This document shows, piece by piece, positions 24,259 through 33,358 of a stretch of DNA of 64,000 nt. The notes under the pieces were generated by a model, which ran no database searches, was not told where the DNA came from, and saw nothing but the letters and a program-made list of their open reading frames with translations. Every line of letters begins with the position of its first letter. Position 1 is the stretch's first letter. Source of the stretch: Rhizobium brockwellii (GTDB lineage Bacteria > Pseudomonadota > Alphaproteobacteria > Rhizobiales > Rhizobiaceae); the NCBI RefSeq assembly GCF_000769405.2, contig NZ_CP053439.1:3224001-3288000 (forward strand), in the 5' to 3' direction. The translations under genes were made by a program, and so were the position numbers.

Positions 24259-25206
24259 TCACTCGGCAGCCAGCAGCTGGTCAACGCGACCAATACCGGC
24301 GGCGTCGAAGGCAGCAAAGATCTCCGCTTCGGCCTTTTCGCCAAGGCTCTTCAGCGGCTCGCGGATTGTAGCGTGGTCAAGAATTCCGCGGTGCACGAGG
24401 CCGAGTTTCAGGGCCACGGTGCCTTCCATATGAGAGCCGCGATGATAGACTGCACGCGTCACCGGAAGAAGGCGCTCGAAGATCTTGCGTGCTTCCGGAT
24501 AGTCCTGCGCCTTGCCGGCTTTGATCAGGTCGATGAGCAGCTCGGGCGCGATATTGCCATAACCGACGAGCAGACCGTCAACATCGAACATGGTCGGCAG
24601 CAGCCATTCATCGTGGCAGCTCAGAACCTGCAGCTTTGGATTGGCCTTCTTCAGCTCCGGAATTTCGACATACCAGCGCTTCATATTGCGCACGCCGTTC
24701 TTGGTGGCGACGACGCCTTCCTGCGTGGCAATCGCAAGCTGTGTATCGAGATCGTATGATGCTTTGGTGGCGTCGGGATATTGGAACAGGATGCACTGGA
24801 GGCCGGACTCCTGCCAGATTGCCTTGTAGCGATCCTGAGGCGCTCCTTTCTGAAAGCCGAAACGCAGCCAGCCGTGATTGGGATAGACGAGTGCGCCGGT
24901 GGCACCAGCGGCCTTGCATTTCCTGGCCTCTTCAGCGGCGACCTTCGTCCCTTCACCGGTAATCCCGGCAATGATCGGAACGGCACCGTCGACTGCTTCA
25001 ACATAGGTGTGGATGAGAGCAAGGCGCTCCTCTTCCGTGAGGAAGGTGCCCTCACCGGCATGACCGAGGATGACGAGGCTTTTGACGCCTCCCATCGAGA
25101 CCAGCCATTTGGCGAGTTTGGCGTTGGCTTTGTGATCAACTTCACCGTCACGGGTGAAAGCGGTAACGGGGGCCGGGCTCAGCCCGCGCATATCCATCGA
25201 TTGCAT
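24259..25206 (-). CDS. Dihydrodipicolinate synthase/N-acetylneuraminate lyase family protein
   Basis: A 315-residue class I aldolase-type (DapA superfamily) enzyme. It starts MQSMDMRGLSPAPVTAFTRDGEVD at 25206 with GGAGGAG upstream. The Schiff-base Lys is probably in VVATKNGVRN near residue 157, and the conserved Tyr in LFQYPDAT near residue 132. The usual GTTGE motif is replaced by GHAGEGTFLTEEER, so it is not standard lysine biosynthesis. Members like this act on 2-keto-3-deoxy sugar acids or related substrates. Its partners are an MFS importer and a divergent LacI repressor, pointing to inducible catabolism. Confidence 0.83.
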   Translation of the reverse strand: MQSMDMRGLSPAPVTAFTRDGEVDHKANAKLAKWLVSMGGVKSLVILGHAGEGTFLTEEERLALIHTYVEAVDGAVPIIAGITGEGTKVAAEEARKCKAAGATGALVYPNHGWLRFGFQKGAPQDRYKAIWQESGLQCILFQYPDATKASYDLDTQLAIATQEGVVATKNGVRNMKRWYVEIPELKKANPKLQVLSCHDEWLLPTMFDVDGLLVGYGNIAPELLIDLIKAGKAQDYPEARKIFERLLPVTRAVYHRGSHMEGTVALKLGLVHRGILDHATIREPLKSLGEKAEAEIFAAFDAAGIGRVDQLLAAE

Positions 25207-25264
25207 ATTGGTCTCCTCCTTCGTGCGATCGCGGTTCACTCACGACCGATATAGGATCGTTTAC

Positions 25265-25276
25265 GGGAACGTTCCC
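25265..25276. promoter_or_regulatory. LacI-type operator between dapA-like and lacI genes
   Basis: A perfect 12-base palindrome, GGGAACGTTCCC, with the central CG typical of LacI/GalR operators. It lies in the 159-base divergent gap between the DapA-like gene and the LacI-family gene, well placed to control both promoters. Binding is inferred from form and position only. Confidence 0.7.
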
Positions 25277-25365
25277 ACTATCGTTCTCGAATTCTCTGGA
25301 GTCAATATCTTTTTTGGTGCATGCTTAGAATGGCGGCCGATGCCGACTCGAATGGAAAAGGCTCA

Positions 25366-26394
25366 ATGAATTCAAAGACGGATGAAGTTCCGGGGCAGAC
25401 CCGCATCACTATTCACGGCGTCGCTGCCGCGGCCGGTGTCTCCAAGTCTACCGTATCCCGCATTCTCGACGAGAGGCTTCCGCGCTCCGACAGCGAGACC
25501 GCTCGTCGCGTGCGCAAGGTTGCCGAAGAGCTGGGATACGTTCGGGATGTCTCCGCAGCGAGCCTTAGGCGCGGCAACACGATGACAATCGGGGTGATCG
25601 TGCCCAGGTTGACGGATACGGTCATGGCCATGCTTTACGAAGCGCTGGCCAAGGCCTGCAGCCGTAGTGGTCGCTTCGCGATTGTCGCAACGACAGACGA
25701 CAAACCAAAGGCAGACCGGCTTGCGGCCGAGTCTCTGCTGAAGCGCGGTGTCGATGGACTGATTCTTTCGACAGCGCGGGAAGACGATGACTTTCCGGAC
25801 GAGCTGGCAAAACGCGGTATTCCCTATGTCCTGGCACTCCGGACGGATGGCCACAGCCTCTCGTCGGTCGGCGATGACAGGCTCGGTGGCTACCTCGCGG
25901 CCCGCCACCTCCTCGATCTCGGCCATCGCAGAATTGGCGTCATTGCCGGTCCATCCTATGCCTCGAGTTCGCGAGGCCGCGTGGAGGGTTTCCGCCACGC
26001 CTTGGAAGAGGCTGGACTGAATGCAGATCCCTCGTACATCATTCCCTCGACATTCGGCATCGAGTCCGGTGCGGTGGCCGTCGAAACCCTGATGCACCTT
26101 AGTCCGCGCCCAACCGCTATTTTCGCGGTCAACGACAATACCGCCATCGGCGCCTTGTCGGGACTGACGAAACTTGGTCTTTCCGTGCCGCAGGACATCT
26201 CGATCGTAGGCTATAACGACATTCCGATTGTCAGCCACCTCCCCACACCGCTCACGACGTTGCGAGTGCCGTTTGAGCAAATTGCAGCAAACGCCCTCGA
26301 TCTTCTTGCCGGCGACAACAGTCCCGCCGACGAGCGTATTCGGATCTCGGCCCCCACCCTCATTCCAAGGAAATCGACGGCACCGATACGCTAG
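25366..26394 (+). CDS. LacI-family transcriptional regulator
   Basis: A 342-residue LacI/GalR regulator. The N-terminal DNA-binding part is TIHGVAAAAGVSKSTVSRIL followed by the hinge helix region (VRDVSAASLRRG). The periplasmic-binding-like effector domain follows from about residue 67 (MTIGVIVPRLTDTVMAMLYE), with FAVNDNTAIGAL near residue 258 and VGYNDIPIVSHLPTPLTTLRVP near residue 283. I chose the ATG at 25366 over an earlier one at 25321. It is divergent from the DapA-like and MFS genes and is likely their repressor, acting at the palindrome at 25265-25276 and released by the pathway substrate. Confidence 0.88.
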   Translation: MNSKTDEVPGQTRITIHGVAAAAGVSKSTVSRILDERLPRSDSETARRVRKVAEELGYVRDVSAASLRRGNTMTIGVIVPRLTDTVMAMLYEALAKACSRSGRFAIVATTDDKPKADRLAAESLLKRGVDGLILSTAREDDDFPDELAKRGIPYVLALRTDGHSLSSVGDDRLGGYLAARHLLDLGHRRIGVIAGPSYASSSRGRVEGFRHALEEAGLNADPSYIIPSTFGIESGAVAVETLMHLSPRPTAIFAVNDNTAIGALSGLTKLGLSVPQDISIVGYNDIPIVSHLPTPLTTLRVPFEQIAANALDLLAGDNSPADERIRISAPTLIPRKSTAPIR

Positions 26395-26548
26395 AATTCG
26401 CGCCACACGCACCCCCACTATCTGCACGCGATTGCTCGAAGGGGTGCGATCGCTCTATTCTCCGATAGCAAATCGCCAGATGTTTCGCAGACCATGCTGC
26501 CCTTATGCGGCCGGCATGCGGCGGCGGCACAAGAGGGAAAGGACCAGC

Positions 26549-27664
26549 ATGCCGGAACCGCTCAAGAACCTGCTGCATGAAGCATTGGTCGGCGATATGG
26601 CCGATCGCATTGCTGGCAAAGCGCCGTCCTTCGACAGAAGCCGCTTCGCGATGCTGGCGACCGACGGCCTTGCTGCGCTGGAGCTGATGGAGCGCTCGGC
26701 TCTGATCCGCGACGCGCTGTTTGCCACGCTTCCCGGTGATTTCCGGGAGGCCGCAGCCATTCTCAAGGCCAGCCTGCCCGCCGCCGGCAAGCCGGGGCTG
26801 TCCGGCTGGATGCTGCTACCGATCAATCAGTTCATCGCCGCACACGGCCTCGATCATTTCGATCTCGGCCTCGATCTCCTGAAGGCGCTGACGCCGCATT
26901 TCACCGCCGAATTCGGCATCCGCGCCTTTATCCACCGCGACCAGCAGCGCGCGCTGGCGATCATTTCCGGCTGGGTCGACGATCCCGACCAGCATGTGCG
27001 CCGGCTGGTGAGCGAGGGAACGCGGCCGCGCCTGCCCTGGGCGATGCGCCTGCCGCAGCTCGTCAAGGATCCGGCGCCAATCCTGCCCATCCTGACCGCG
27101 CTGCTGGATGATCCGGAGGATTATGTGCGCCGATCCGTGGCCAACAGCCTGAACGACGTCGCCAAGGACCATCCGGACCTGGTCGCCGCCTTCATCGCCG
27201 GCCATATCGACGGCGCCTCCCCCGAACGCCGCTGGCTGCTGAAACATGCCTCGCGCACGCTGCTGAAGAACGGCCACGCGCAGGCGCTGGCCAATTTCGG
27301 CTTCGCCGCCAGCGATTCGCTCGAGTGCGAACTGCGGCTCGTAAACGGCGAGGTGATGTTCGGCGAAGGGCTGGATTTCGAAATCCGGGTGACGAATGCC
27401 GGCGAGCGAGCGCAGTCGCTGATGATCGACTACGCCGTTCACCATGTGAAGAGCGACGGTTCGCTCTCACCCAAGGTCTTCAAGTGCAAGGCGATAATGC
27501 TCGCTCCGGGGCAAAGCCATACAATTGAGCGTCGCCACGCCATGCGGCCGATCACGACGCGGCGCTATTATCCAGGCGAACATCGCATCGCCGTCCTCGT
27601 CAACGGCGCGGAGACCGCATCGCAAAGCTTCGTCCTCGTCATGCCCTTACCTGACCAAGGCTGA
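26549..27664 (+). CDS. alkC: AlkC-type DNA alkylation repair glycosylase with C-terminal Ig-like domain
   Basis: A 371-residue HEAT-like-repeat DNA glycosylase. AlkC enzymes excise 3-methyladenine and 3-methylcytosine lesions without base flipping. The start MPEPLKNLLHEALVGDMADRI at 26549 is typical, and the earlier frame is Arg-rich non-coding sequence. Repeat helices include FDRSRFAMLATDGLAALELM, HDPDQHVRRLVSEGTRPRLPW-like DDPDQHVRRLVSEG and the paired DDPEDYVRRSVANSLNDVAK. From about residue 255 a beta-rich Ig-like domain follows (VMFGEGLDFEIRVTNAGE, then YYPGEHRIAVLVNG), a feature of one AlkC subgroup. It stands alone between the LacI gene and the DEAD helicase. Confidence 0.85.
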   Translation: MPEPLKNLLHEALVGDMADRIAGKAPSFDRSRFAMLATDGLAALELMERSALIRDALFATLPGDFREAAAILKASLPAAGKPGLSGWMLLPINQFIAAHGLDHFDLGLDLLKALTPHFTAEFGIRAFIHRDQQRALAIISGWVDDPDQHVRRLVSEGTRPRLPWAMRLPQLVKDPAPILPILTALLDDPEDYVRRSVANSLNDVAKDHPDLVAAFIAGHIDGASPERRWLLKHASRTLLKNGHAQALANFGFAASDSLECELRLVNGEVMFGEGLDFEIRVTNAGERAQSLMIDYAVHHVKSDGSLSPKVFKCKAIMLAPGQSHTIERRHAMRPITTRRYYPGEHRIAVLVNGAETASQSFVLVMPLPDQG

Positions 27665-27958
27665 GGCTTTCTTGTGCACCGCACTTGACTTTCCACGCGA
27701 ACTAGCCCAAATGCGGGTCAGCTTTCACCCTTCCGGCCGCCGCGTGAGCGTGCCCCTGCTGAAAAATACAGATGCAGGAAGAAGGGACAAAAGCGCATTT
27801 CGATAGAGCGCCGCACTCCCATGAGCGGCCAGAAGCGCTGGAAAGCTTTTTCCAACTCACAAGTTCCCACTTCACGCGGGGTTCTTGACGCCAGAATGAA
27901 ACCGGATCGCATGGTGCGTTCCGGCGATAGTCATTGTGGCGCCCCGAAAGGTTATACC

Positions 27959-29632
27959 TTGACTAATTTTGAATCGCTTGGTGTCTCCAAGCCGATCGTC
28001 GCTACTTTGTTCCAGCTCGGCATCGAAACGCCGACGCCGATCCAGGAACATGCCATTCCTCTCCTCCTCGAAGGCCGCGACCTGATCGGCCTTGCCCAGA
28101 CCGGCACCGGCAAGACGGCCGCCTTCGGCCTGCCGCTCATCGAAAAGCTGCTTGCCGACGAACGGCGCCCCGACAACCGCACGACGCGCACGCTGATCCT
28201 TGCGCCGACCCGCGAACTGGTGAACCAGATCGCCGAGAGCCTTAAGAAGTTCATCCGCAAGTCGTCGCTGCGCATCAATGTCGTCGTCGGCGGCGTTTCG
28301 ATCAACAAGCAGCAGCTTCAGCTTGAAAAGGGCACCGACATTCTCGTCGCCACGCCCGGCCGCCTGCTCGACCTCATCAATCGCCGCGCGATCACCCTGA
28401 CTGCGGTTCGCTATCTCGTGCTCGACGAAGCCGACCAGATGCTCGACCTCGGCTTCGTCCACGATCTGCGCAAGATCGCCAAGATGGTGCCGAAAAAGCG
28501 CCAGACCATGCTGTTCTCGGCGACCATGCCGAAGGCGATCGCCGATCTCGCCGGCGAATATCTCGTCGATCCCGTCAAGGTCGAAGTCACGCCTCCAGGT
28601 AAGGCTGCCGACAAGGTCGAGCAGTACGTTCATTTCGTCGCCGGCAAGAACGACAAGACGGAGCTGCTCCGCAAGTCGCTGACCGAAAACCCCGATGGCC
28701 GCGCCATGGTCTTCCTGCGCACCAAGCACGGTGCCGAGAAGCTGATGAAGCATCTCGAAAACATCGGCTATTCCGTCGCCTCGATCCACGGCAACAAGAG
28801 CCAGGGTCAGCGCGAGCGGGCGCTGAAGGCCTTCCGCGACGGCAGCATCAAGACGCTGATCGCCACCGACGTCGCCGCCCGCGGCATCGACATTCCGGCC
28901 GTCAGCCACGTCTACAACTACGACCTGCCTGAAGTGCCTGACGCCTATGTGCATCGCATCGGCCGCACGGCGCGTGCCGGCCGCGACGGCATCGCCATCG
29001 CTTTCTGCGCACCCGACGAAGCCAAGCTGCTGCGTGATATCGAGCGCCTGATGGGCATCGACATCACTGTCGCAAGCGGCGAAGCGCCGGCAAACATCAG
29101 CGGCGGCCCCCGTCGCGCCAACGGCAACAACCGCAATCGCAATGGCGGCCAGGGTCGCGAAGGTCAGGGTCGTGGCGAAGGCCGTGGCGACCAGAATCGC
29201 TCCGAGCATCGCGGCAACCGTCAGGAACGCCGCCCGCGCCGCGAAGGTGAAGGCAGCGAAGTCCGCGCCGGCGGCGAGGAGCGTCGTCCGCGTCCGGAGC
29301 GCCCGACCAGCCGCAACGAGGATTTCCGCGGTCAGCGCCGCGGTGAAACGACCCCGGATCTCGGCCCCGACAACGATCTGGCCTCGACCTCCGATTTCCG
29401 CGCCTCGGCAAAGCCGCAGCGTCCGGCCCATCACGGCGCCCATGCCAACGGTGAGCCGAGCGGTCATCACCGCGGCAACAGCCGCCATGCCCACGGCCGC
29501 CCGGCCCGCAAGCACGGCGAGGACCGCGGCCCGCAGCAGGCCCAGGCCGGCGAACCACGCCGCGACGGCAACGGCGGCAACCACCGAGGTGGCTCCCGCA
29601 ACGGCGGCGGCCAGCGCCGCGAACGCGCCTGA
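27959..29632 (+). CDS. DEAD-box RNA helicase with long RG/N-rich tail
   Basis: An RhlE-like ATP-dependent RNA helicase of 557 residues. Motifs in order: Q-motif PTPIQ, AQTGTGKT (Walker A), PTRELVNQI, ATPGRLLDL, DEAD (in LVLDEADQML), SAT, the RAMVFLRTKHG strand, ATDVAARGIDIP and HRIGRTARAG. The core ends near residue 385. The last 170 residues are low-complexity Arg/Gly/Asn/His-rich sequence, a likely RNA-binding tail. The best start is TTG at 27959, preceded by GAAAG and giving the family-like LTNFESLGVSKPIVATLF; a longer frame from ATG 27821 adds 46 residues without family resemblance. Probable roles are cold-adapted RNA unwinding or degradosome work. Confidence 0.9.
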   Translation: MTNFESLGVSKPIVATLFQLGIETPTPIQEHAIPLLLEGRDLIGLAQTGTGKTAAFGLPLIEKLLADERRPDNRTTRTLILAPTRELVNQIAESLKKFIRKSSLRINVVVGGVSINKQQLQLEKGTDILVATPGRLLDLINRRAITLTAVRYLVLDEADQMLDLGFVHDLRKIAKMVPKKRQTMLFSATMPKAIADLAGEYLVDPVKVEVTPPGKAADKVEQYVHFVAGKNDKTELLRKSLTENPDGRAMVFLRTKHGAEKLMKHLENIGYSVASIHGNKSQGQRERALKAFRDGSIKTLIATDVAARGIDIPAVSHVYNYDLPEVPDAYVHRIGRTARAGRDGIAIAFCAPDEAKLLRDIERLMGIDITVASGEAPANISGGPRRANGNNRNRNGGQGREGQGRGEGRGDQNRSEHRGNRQERRPRREGEGSEVRAGGEERRPRPERPTSRNEDFRGQRRGETTPDLGPDNDLASTSDFRASAKPQRPAHHGAHANGEPSGHHRGNSRHAHGRPARKHGEDRGPQQAQAGEPRRDGNGGNHRGGSRNGGGQRRERA

Positions 29633-29652
29633 TCGTTGAAAGATTGAAAAGC

Positions 29653-29681
29653 AAAAAGGCCGGGGATCTCCGGCCTTTTTG
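29653..29681 (+). terminator. Rho-independent terminator after the DEAD-box helicase
   Basis: AAAAAGGCCGG (29653-29663) pairs with CCGGCCTTTTT (29670-29680) around a six-base loop. It ends in a T-run and lies 20 bases after the helicase stop. With A and T runs on both sides it can act in both directions. Confidence 0.9.
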
Positions 29682-29686
29682 TTATC

Positions 29687-29731
29687 TAGCGCATCGTCCT
29701 TTGGGCGTCCGAAAGGACGCACGGCGCTCTA
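29687..29731. repeat. Palindromic repeat at the 3' end of the EamA gene
   Basis: Outer arms TAGCGC / GCGCTCTA and inner GCGTCC / GGACGC make a palindrome related to the one at 18529-18572 (shared GTCCTTT and GGCGCT elements). The TAG stop of the EamA gene (29729-29731) is formed by the right end of the repeat. Confidence 0.65.
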
Positions 29732-30628
29732 AACCTCCGCAGGCCTGTGCTCGCCGGACGCCCCGCGGTTCGTGAGATAGACGCCTGTCACGACCACCGC
29801 GGTGCCGACGACCAACGGCAGGGTCAGCGGCTCCCCGAAGGCGATGAAGGCTTCGAGAGCAACCGCTGGCGGCATCAGATAGATCAGCGAGGCGGCGCGT
29901 GACACCTGACCCCGGCGGATCAAATAGAGCAGCAGTCCGACGCCGCCCATCGACAGGCCGAAGACCGACCAGACCAGCGCGCCATAAGCCGGCGCGGCGC
30001 CGTCGAAATGCTGGTGCTCGAAGATCAGCGACAGCGGCAAAGTGAGGATCAGTGCGCCGATATATTGCAAGGTCGCGATGGTTCTGAGGTCGCCGGATTG
30101 CAGGTGTTTCTTCTGATAGAGCGTGCCGTAGGTGACGGACGCCATGGCGACGAGATTGATTGCCAGCGGCAGGGCGGCATGCGTGAGATCGGCGGTCGCC
30201 GGATCGAACAACTTCGGCGAAATGGCGATGGCAATGCCGATGAAGCCGAGGGCAAGGCCGAGTTTTTGTGCCGACTGCAGCCGCTCGCCGATGAGGAAGG
30301 GAGCTGCCATTGCCGTCAACAGTGGCTGCAGTGCCGCGATGATGCCCGATATGCCGGCCGGCACGCCATTGGCGATCGCCCACCAGAGACCGGCGAGATA
30401 GAAACCATGAAGGAAGAAGCCGGAATAGACGGCGCGTAGCGCCGTCGCCCGGCTCGGCCATTGCGCCCGCACCACCAGGCAGAGAGCCAGGAATGCCGCC
30501 GCCGACAGCGCATAGCGTATCGAAAGAAAGGTGAAGGGCTCGGAATGCAGCGAGGCATATTTCGCCACCACCCAGCCCGTAGACCAGAGTAGGACGAAAA
30601 CGGCGGGGGCAAAGCGATCGAGGGACAT
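29729..30628 (-). CDS. EamA/DMT-family transporter
   Basis: A 299-residue inner-membrane protein with ten predicted hydrophobic segments in two EamA repeats (first repeat FVLLWSTGWVVAKYASLHSEP; second repeat near residue 150). The family exports or imports small metabolites such as amino acids. The start MSLDRFAPAVFVLLW at 30628 places the first membrane segment at the N-terminus, and the longer upstream frame lacks protein character. It is convergent with the DEAD helicase and separated from it by a terminator. Substrate unknown. Confidence 0.85.
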   Translation of the reverse strand: MSLDRFAPAVFVLLWSTGWVVAKYASLHSEPFTFLSIRYALSAAAFLALCLVVRAQWPSRATALRAVYSGFFLHGFYLAGLWWAIANGVPAGISGIIAALQPLLTAMAAPFLIGERLQSAQKLGLALGFIGIAIAISPKLFDPATADLTHAALPLAINLVAMASVTYGTLYQKKHLQSGDLRTIATLQYIGALILTLPLSLIFEHQHFDGAAPAYGALVWSVFGLSMGGVGLLLYLIRRGQVSRAASLIYLMPPAVALEAFIAFGEPLTLPLVVGTAVVVTGVYLTNRGASGEHRPAEV

Positions 30629-30995
30629 TGGGCGCGCGGCTCGACAAAGGAGGGTTCGCCGTGCTGATAGCCCCACCCGGCGGCTGCAGTCAAAAGCGAA
30701 GCGTTGATGCTTATTTGAAATTTCACTGATGCAAAGACCGATGGCGGTTCTGCAGGGGGCGGCGAGCCTGGCACGCATGACCACATTCGATCGCCTTCAT
30801 AGAACGAAAAACGGTCACATGCTCAGATTTTGCGCAGACACCTGGGATGAATATCCGCCATGCCACAGCGCATCACTTCAAATGCCCAGATTTTCACCCG
30901 TTTCCCGCAGCGCAAAATCTTTTCCCCGAACTGCGCATGGTTCTTGCATTGCCATTTGCGTTGTATTCAAATGAACAAAAAGGGGAGCCGAGCTT
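30629..30995. other. Divergent intergenic region, no gene seen
   Basis: This 367-base gap lies between the divergent EamA and ATP-grasp genes and must hold their promoters. It is locally AT-richer near 30780-30980. I see no convincing frame, RNA gene or operator. AGGGGAG at 30981-30987 is the ribosome binding site for the TTG start of the ATP-grasp gene. Confidence 0.5.
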
Positions 30996-32405
30996 TTGGC
31001 ATTTGATGAAATGATTACCGGGGACGAAAGCCCTCGCCCGCCTTACGACAAATACTTCGAGTGGTACAACAGCCAAGACCGGGCGCATCTGATTGCCAAG
31101 TCCCGCGATGCGGAAAACATCTTCCGGAAGACCGGCATCACCTTCGCGGTCTACGGCCATGCCGACAGTTCCGAAAAGCTCATCCCCTTCGACATCATTC
31201 CCCGCATCATCTCCGCCCGCGAATGGCGCAAGCTCGCCCAAGGCATCGAGCAGCGGGTGATCGCACTCAACGCCTTTCTCGACGATATCTACCATAAGCA
31301 GGAGATCATCCGCGCCGGCCGCGTTCCGCGTGAGCTGATCGAGAATAACGTCACCTTCATCCCCGAGATGATCGGTTTCCGACCGCCCGGCGGCGTCTAC
31401 ACCCACATTGTCGGCACCGACATCGTGCGCACCGGAGAGGACCAGTTTTACGTGCTGGAGGATAATGCCCGCACGCCCTCCGGTGTCAGCTACATGCTGG
31501 AAAATCGGGAAACCATGATGCAGATGTTCCCTGAGCTCTTTCATGAGAACAAGGTGCAGCGTGTCGAGGATTATCCCTATCTGCTGCGTCAGAGCCTCGC
31601 CTCGCTCGCCCCTCCCGGCTGCAAGGGCAAGCCGCGCGTCGCCGTGCTGACGCCGGGCATTTACAATTCCGCCTATTACGAGCATTCGTTCCTCGCCGAT
31701 ATGATGGGCGTCGAACTGGTCGAAGGCGCGGATCTGCGCGTCATCGACGGCAAGGTGAAGATGCGGACGACACGCGGCTACGAAGCGATCGACGTACTCT
31801 ACCGCCGCGTCGACGATGACTTCCTCGATCCCCTGACCTTCCGGTCCGATTCCGCGCTCGGCATTCCCGGCATCATGGATGTCTACCGCTCCGGCAACAT
31901 CACCATCGCCAATGCGCCGGGCACCGGCATTTGCGACGACAAGGCGATCTACTCCTACATGCCCGAGATCGTCGAATTCTATACCGGTCGCAAGGCGCTG
32001 CTCGAAAACGTGCCGACCTGGCGTTGTTCGGAAGCCGACAGCCTGAAATACGTACTGGAGCATCTGGAAGAGCTGGTGGTCAAGGAGGTTCACGGCTCCG
32101 GCGGTTACGGCATGCTGGTCGGCCCGACGGCATCGAAGAAGGAACGCGCCGATTTCGCCGAGAAGCTGAAGTCCAAGCCGAACAATTACATCGCCCAGCC
32201 CACGCTGTCGCTCTCCACGGTGCCGATCCTCGTCAACAAGGGCATTGCGCCGCGCCATGTCGACCTTCGACCCTATGTGCTTGTATCCGACAAGGTGCAG
32301 ATCATTCCGGGCGGGCTCACCCGCGTAGCGCTGAAGCAGGGCTCGCTGGTGGTCAATTCCAGCCAGGGCGGCGGCACCAAAGACACTTGGGTATTGGAGG
32401 ACTGA
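30996..32405 (+). CDS. Circularly permuted ATP-grasp type 2 protein
   Basis: A 469-residue protein of the circularly permuted ATP-grasp group, predicted to form peptide-like amide bonds. Visible stretches are KLIPFDIIPRIISAREW, FYVLEDNARTPSGVSYMLENR (the family's ligand-binding strand near residue 150), VAVLTPGIYNSAYYEHSFLA, and VVKEVHGSGGYGMLVGP near residue 360 with the ATP-binding Gly-rich loop. The start is TTG at 30996 with AGGGGAG eight bases upstream (product MAFDEMITGDE). Its stop overlaps the next start as TGATG. With the alpha-E and transglutaminase genes it forms a conserved trio of proposed peptide-synthesis function; the product is not known. Confidence 0.88.
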   Translation: MAFDEMITGDESPRPPYDKYFEWYNSQDRAHLIAKSRDAENIFRKTGITFAVYGHADSSEKLIPFDIIPRIISAREWRKLAQGIEQRVIALNAFLDDIYHKQEIIRAGRVPRELIENNVTFIPEMIGFRPPGGVYTHIVGTDIVRTGEDQFYVLEDNARTPSGVSYMLENRETMMQMFPELFHENKVQRVEDYPYLLRQSLASLAPPGCKGKPRVAVLTPGIYNSAYYEHSFLADMMGVELVEGADLRVIDGKVKMRTTRGYEAIDVLYRRVDDDFLDPLTFRSDSALGIPGIMDVYRSGNITIANAPGTGICDDKAIYSYMPEIVEFYTGRKALLENVPTWRCSEADSLKYVLEHLEELVVKEVHGSGGYGMLVGPTASKKERADFAEKLKSKPNNYIAQPTLSLSTVPILVNKGIAPRHVDLRPYVLVSDKVQIIPGGLTRVALKQGSLVVNSSQGGGTKDTWVLED

Positions 32406-33346
32406 TGCTCGGAAGAACAGCAAACGGCCTCTACTGGATGTTTCGTTACATCGAGCGCGCCGAAAATATAGCCCGCCTGATCGATGCGGGGTTGCGCATG
32501 TCGCTCACCCGCAGCAGCACCGGTGATGACAATTGGGATGGCGTTCTGCAAAGTGCGGGCGTGCGCGAGGCTTATGACGAGGGCCATAACAAGCTGACCA
32601 ACGCCGACGCGATCGACTATCTGCTGCGCGATCGCACCAATCCGTCGAGCGTCATGTCTTGCATCGATTCCGGCCGCAACAATGCCCGCATGGTGCGCAC
32701 GGCGCTGACGCGAGAGACCTGGGAAGCCACCAACGAATGCTGGATCGACTTGAAGTCGCTGCTCGAAAAGCGCGTCAAGGCCGCTGAAATGCCAGAGGTG
32801 ATCGATGTCATCAAGCGCCGCGCCGGCCTCATTCGCGGTGCTTTCCATGGCTCGACACTGCGCAACGAACTCTATAATTTTGCCCGCATCGGCACCTTCA
32901 TCGAGCGGGCCGACAATACCAGCCGCATCCTCGACGTAAAATATTACGTGCTGCTGCCCTCGGTCTCGGCCGTCGGCTCCTCCCTCGACAATGTACAGTG
33001 GGAATCGATCCTGCGTTCGGTCTCTGCGCACCGTGCCTATAGTTGGGCCTATGACGGCGAATACCGGGCGATGAACATCGCCGACTTCCTGACGCTGAAT
33101 GTCCAGATGCCGCGCTCACTTGCCTATTGCTACGAGAAGATCGTCAGCAATCTCGGCTATCTCGCCCAGGATTACGAGGCGCGGCTCCCTGCCCACGATA
33201 CGGCGGATTCGATCCGCACGACACTGCAGACGAGGGCGATCCGGGATATCATGGATCAGGGCCTGCATGAGTTCCTGGAGGATTTCGTCTCGCGCAACAA
33301 CAAGCTCGGCGCGGAAATTTCCGATGGCTACCGGTTCTATGTATAA
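32405..33346 (+). CDS. Alpha-E domain protein
   Basis: A 313-residue all-helical alpha-E protein, known only by genome association with ATP-grasp and transglutaminase genes. The start MLGRTANGLYWMFRYIERAENIARLID is the signature. Further conserved patches are FARIGTFIERADNTSRILDVKYYVLLPS near residue 175 and AFLT-like NIADFLTLNVQMPRSLAYC near residue 228. The Arg/Glu-rich motifs suggest binding of a charged ligand. Its ATG overlaps the ATP-grasp stop by one base, and the transglutaminase gene begins 12 bases after its end, so the three are one operon. Confidence 0.88.
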   Translation: MLGRTANGLYWMFRYIERAENIARLIDAGLRMSLTRSSTGDDNWDGVLQSAGVREAYDEGHNKLTNADAIDYLLRDRTNPSSVMSCIDSGRNNARMVRTALTRETWEATNECWIDLKSLLEKRVKAAEMPEVIDVIKRRAGLIRGAFHGSTLRNELYNFARIGTFIERADNTSRILDVKYYVLLPSVSAVGSSLDNVQWESILRSVSAHRAYSWAYDGEYRAMNIADFLTLNVQMPRSLAYCYEKIVSNLGYLAQDYEARLPAHDTADSIRTTLQTRAIRDIMDQGLHEFLEDFVSRNNKLGAEISDGYRFYV

Positions 33347-33358
33347 GCGGATAACAAC

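Noticed and set aside
26228..26548. N-terminal extension of the AlkC-like gene overlapping the LacI gene
   Set aside because: It runs over the end of lacI in a different frame and is Arg/Pro/Ser-rich. The family start MPEPLKN is at 26549.
27872..29722. 616-residue minus-strand frame opposite the DEAD helicase
   Set aside because: Long antisense frames are expected over high-GC genes with strong third-position bias. It has low-complexity Ala/Val/Asp content and no motifs, while the plus strand has all helicase motifs.
30894..32423. 509-residue minus-strand frame opposite the ATP-grasp gene
   Set aside because: Antisense shadow. The composition is typical of reverse-frame GC bias and the plus-strand gene is clearly a conserved family.
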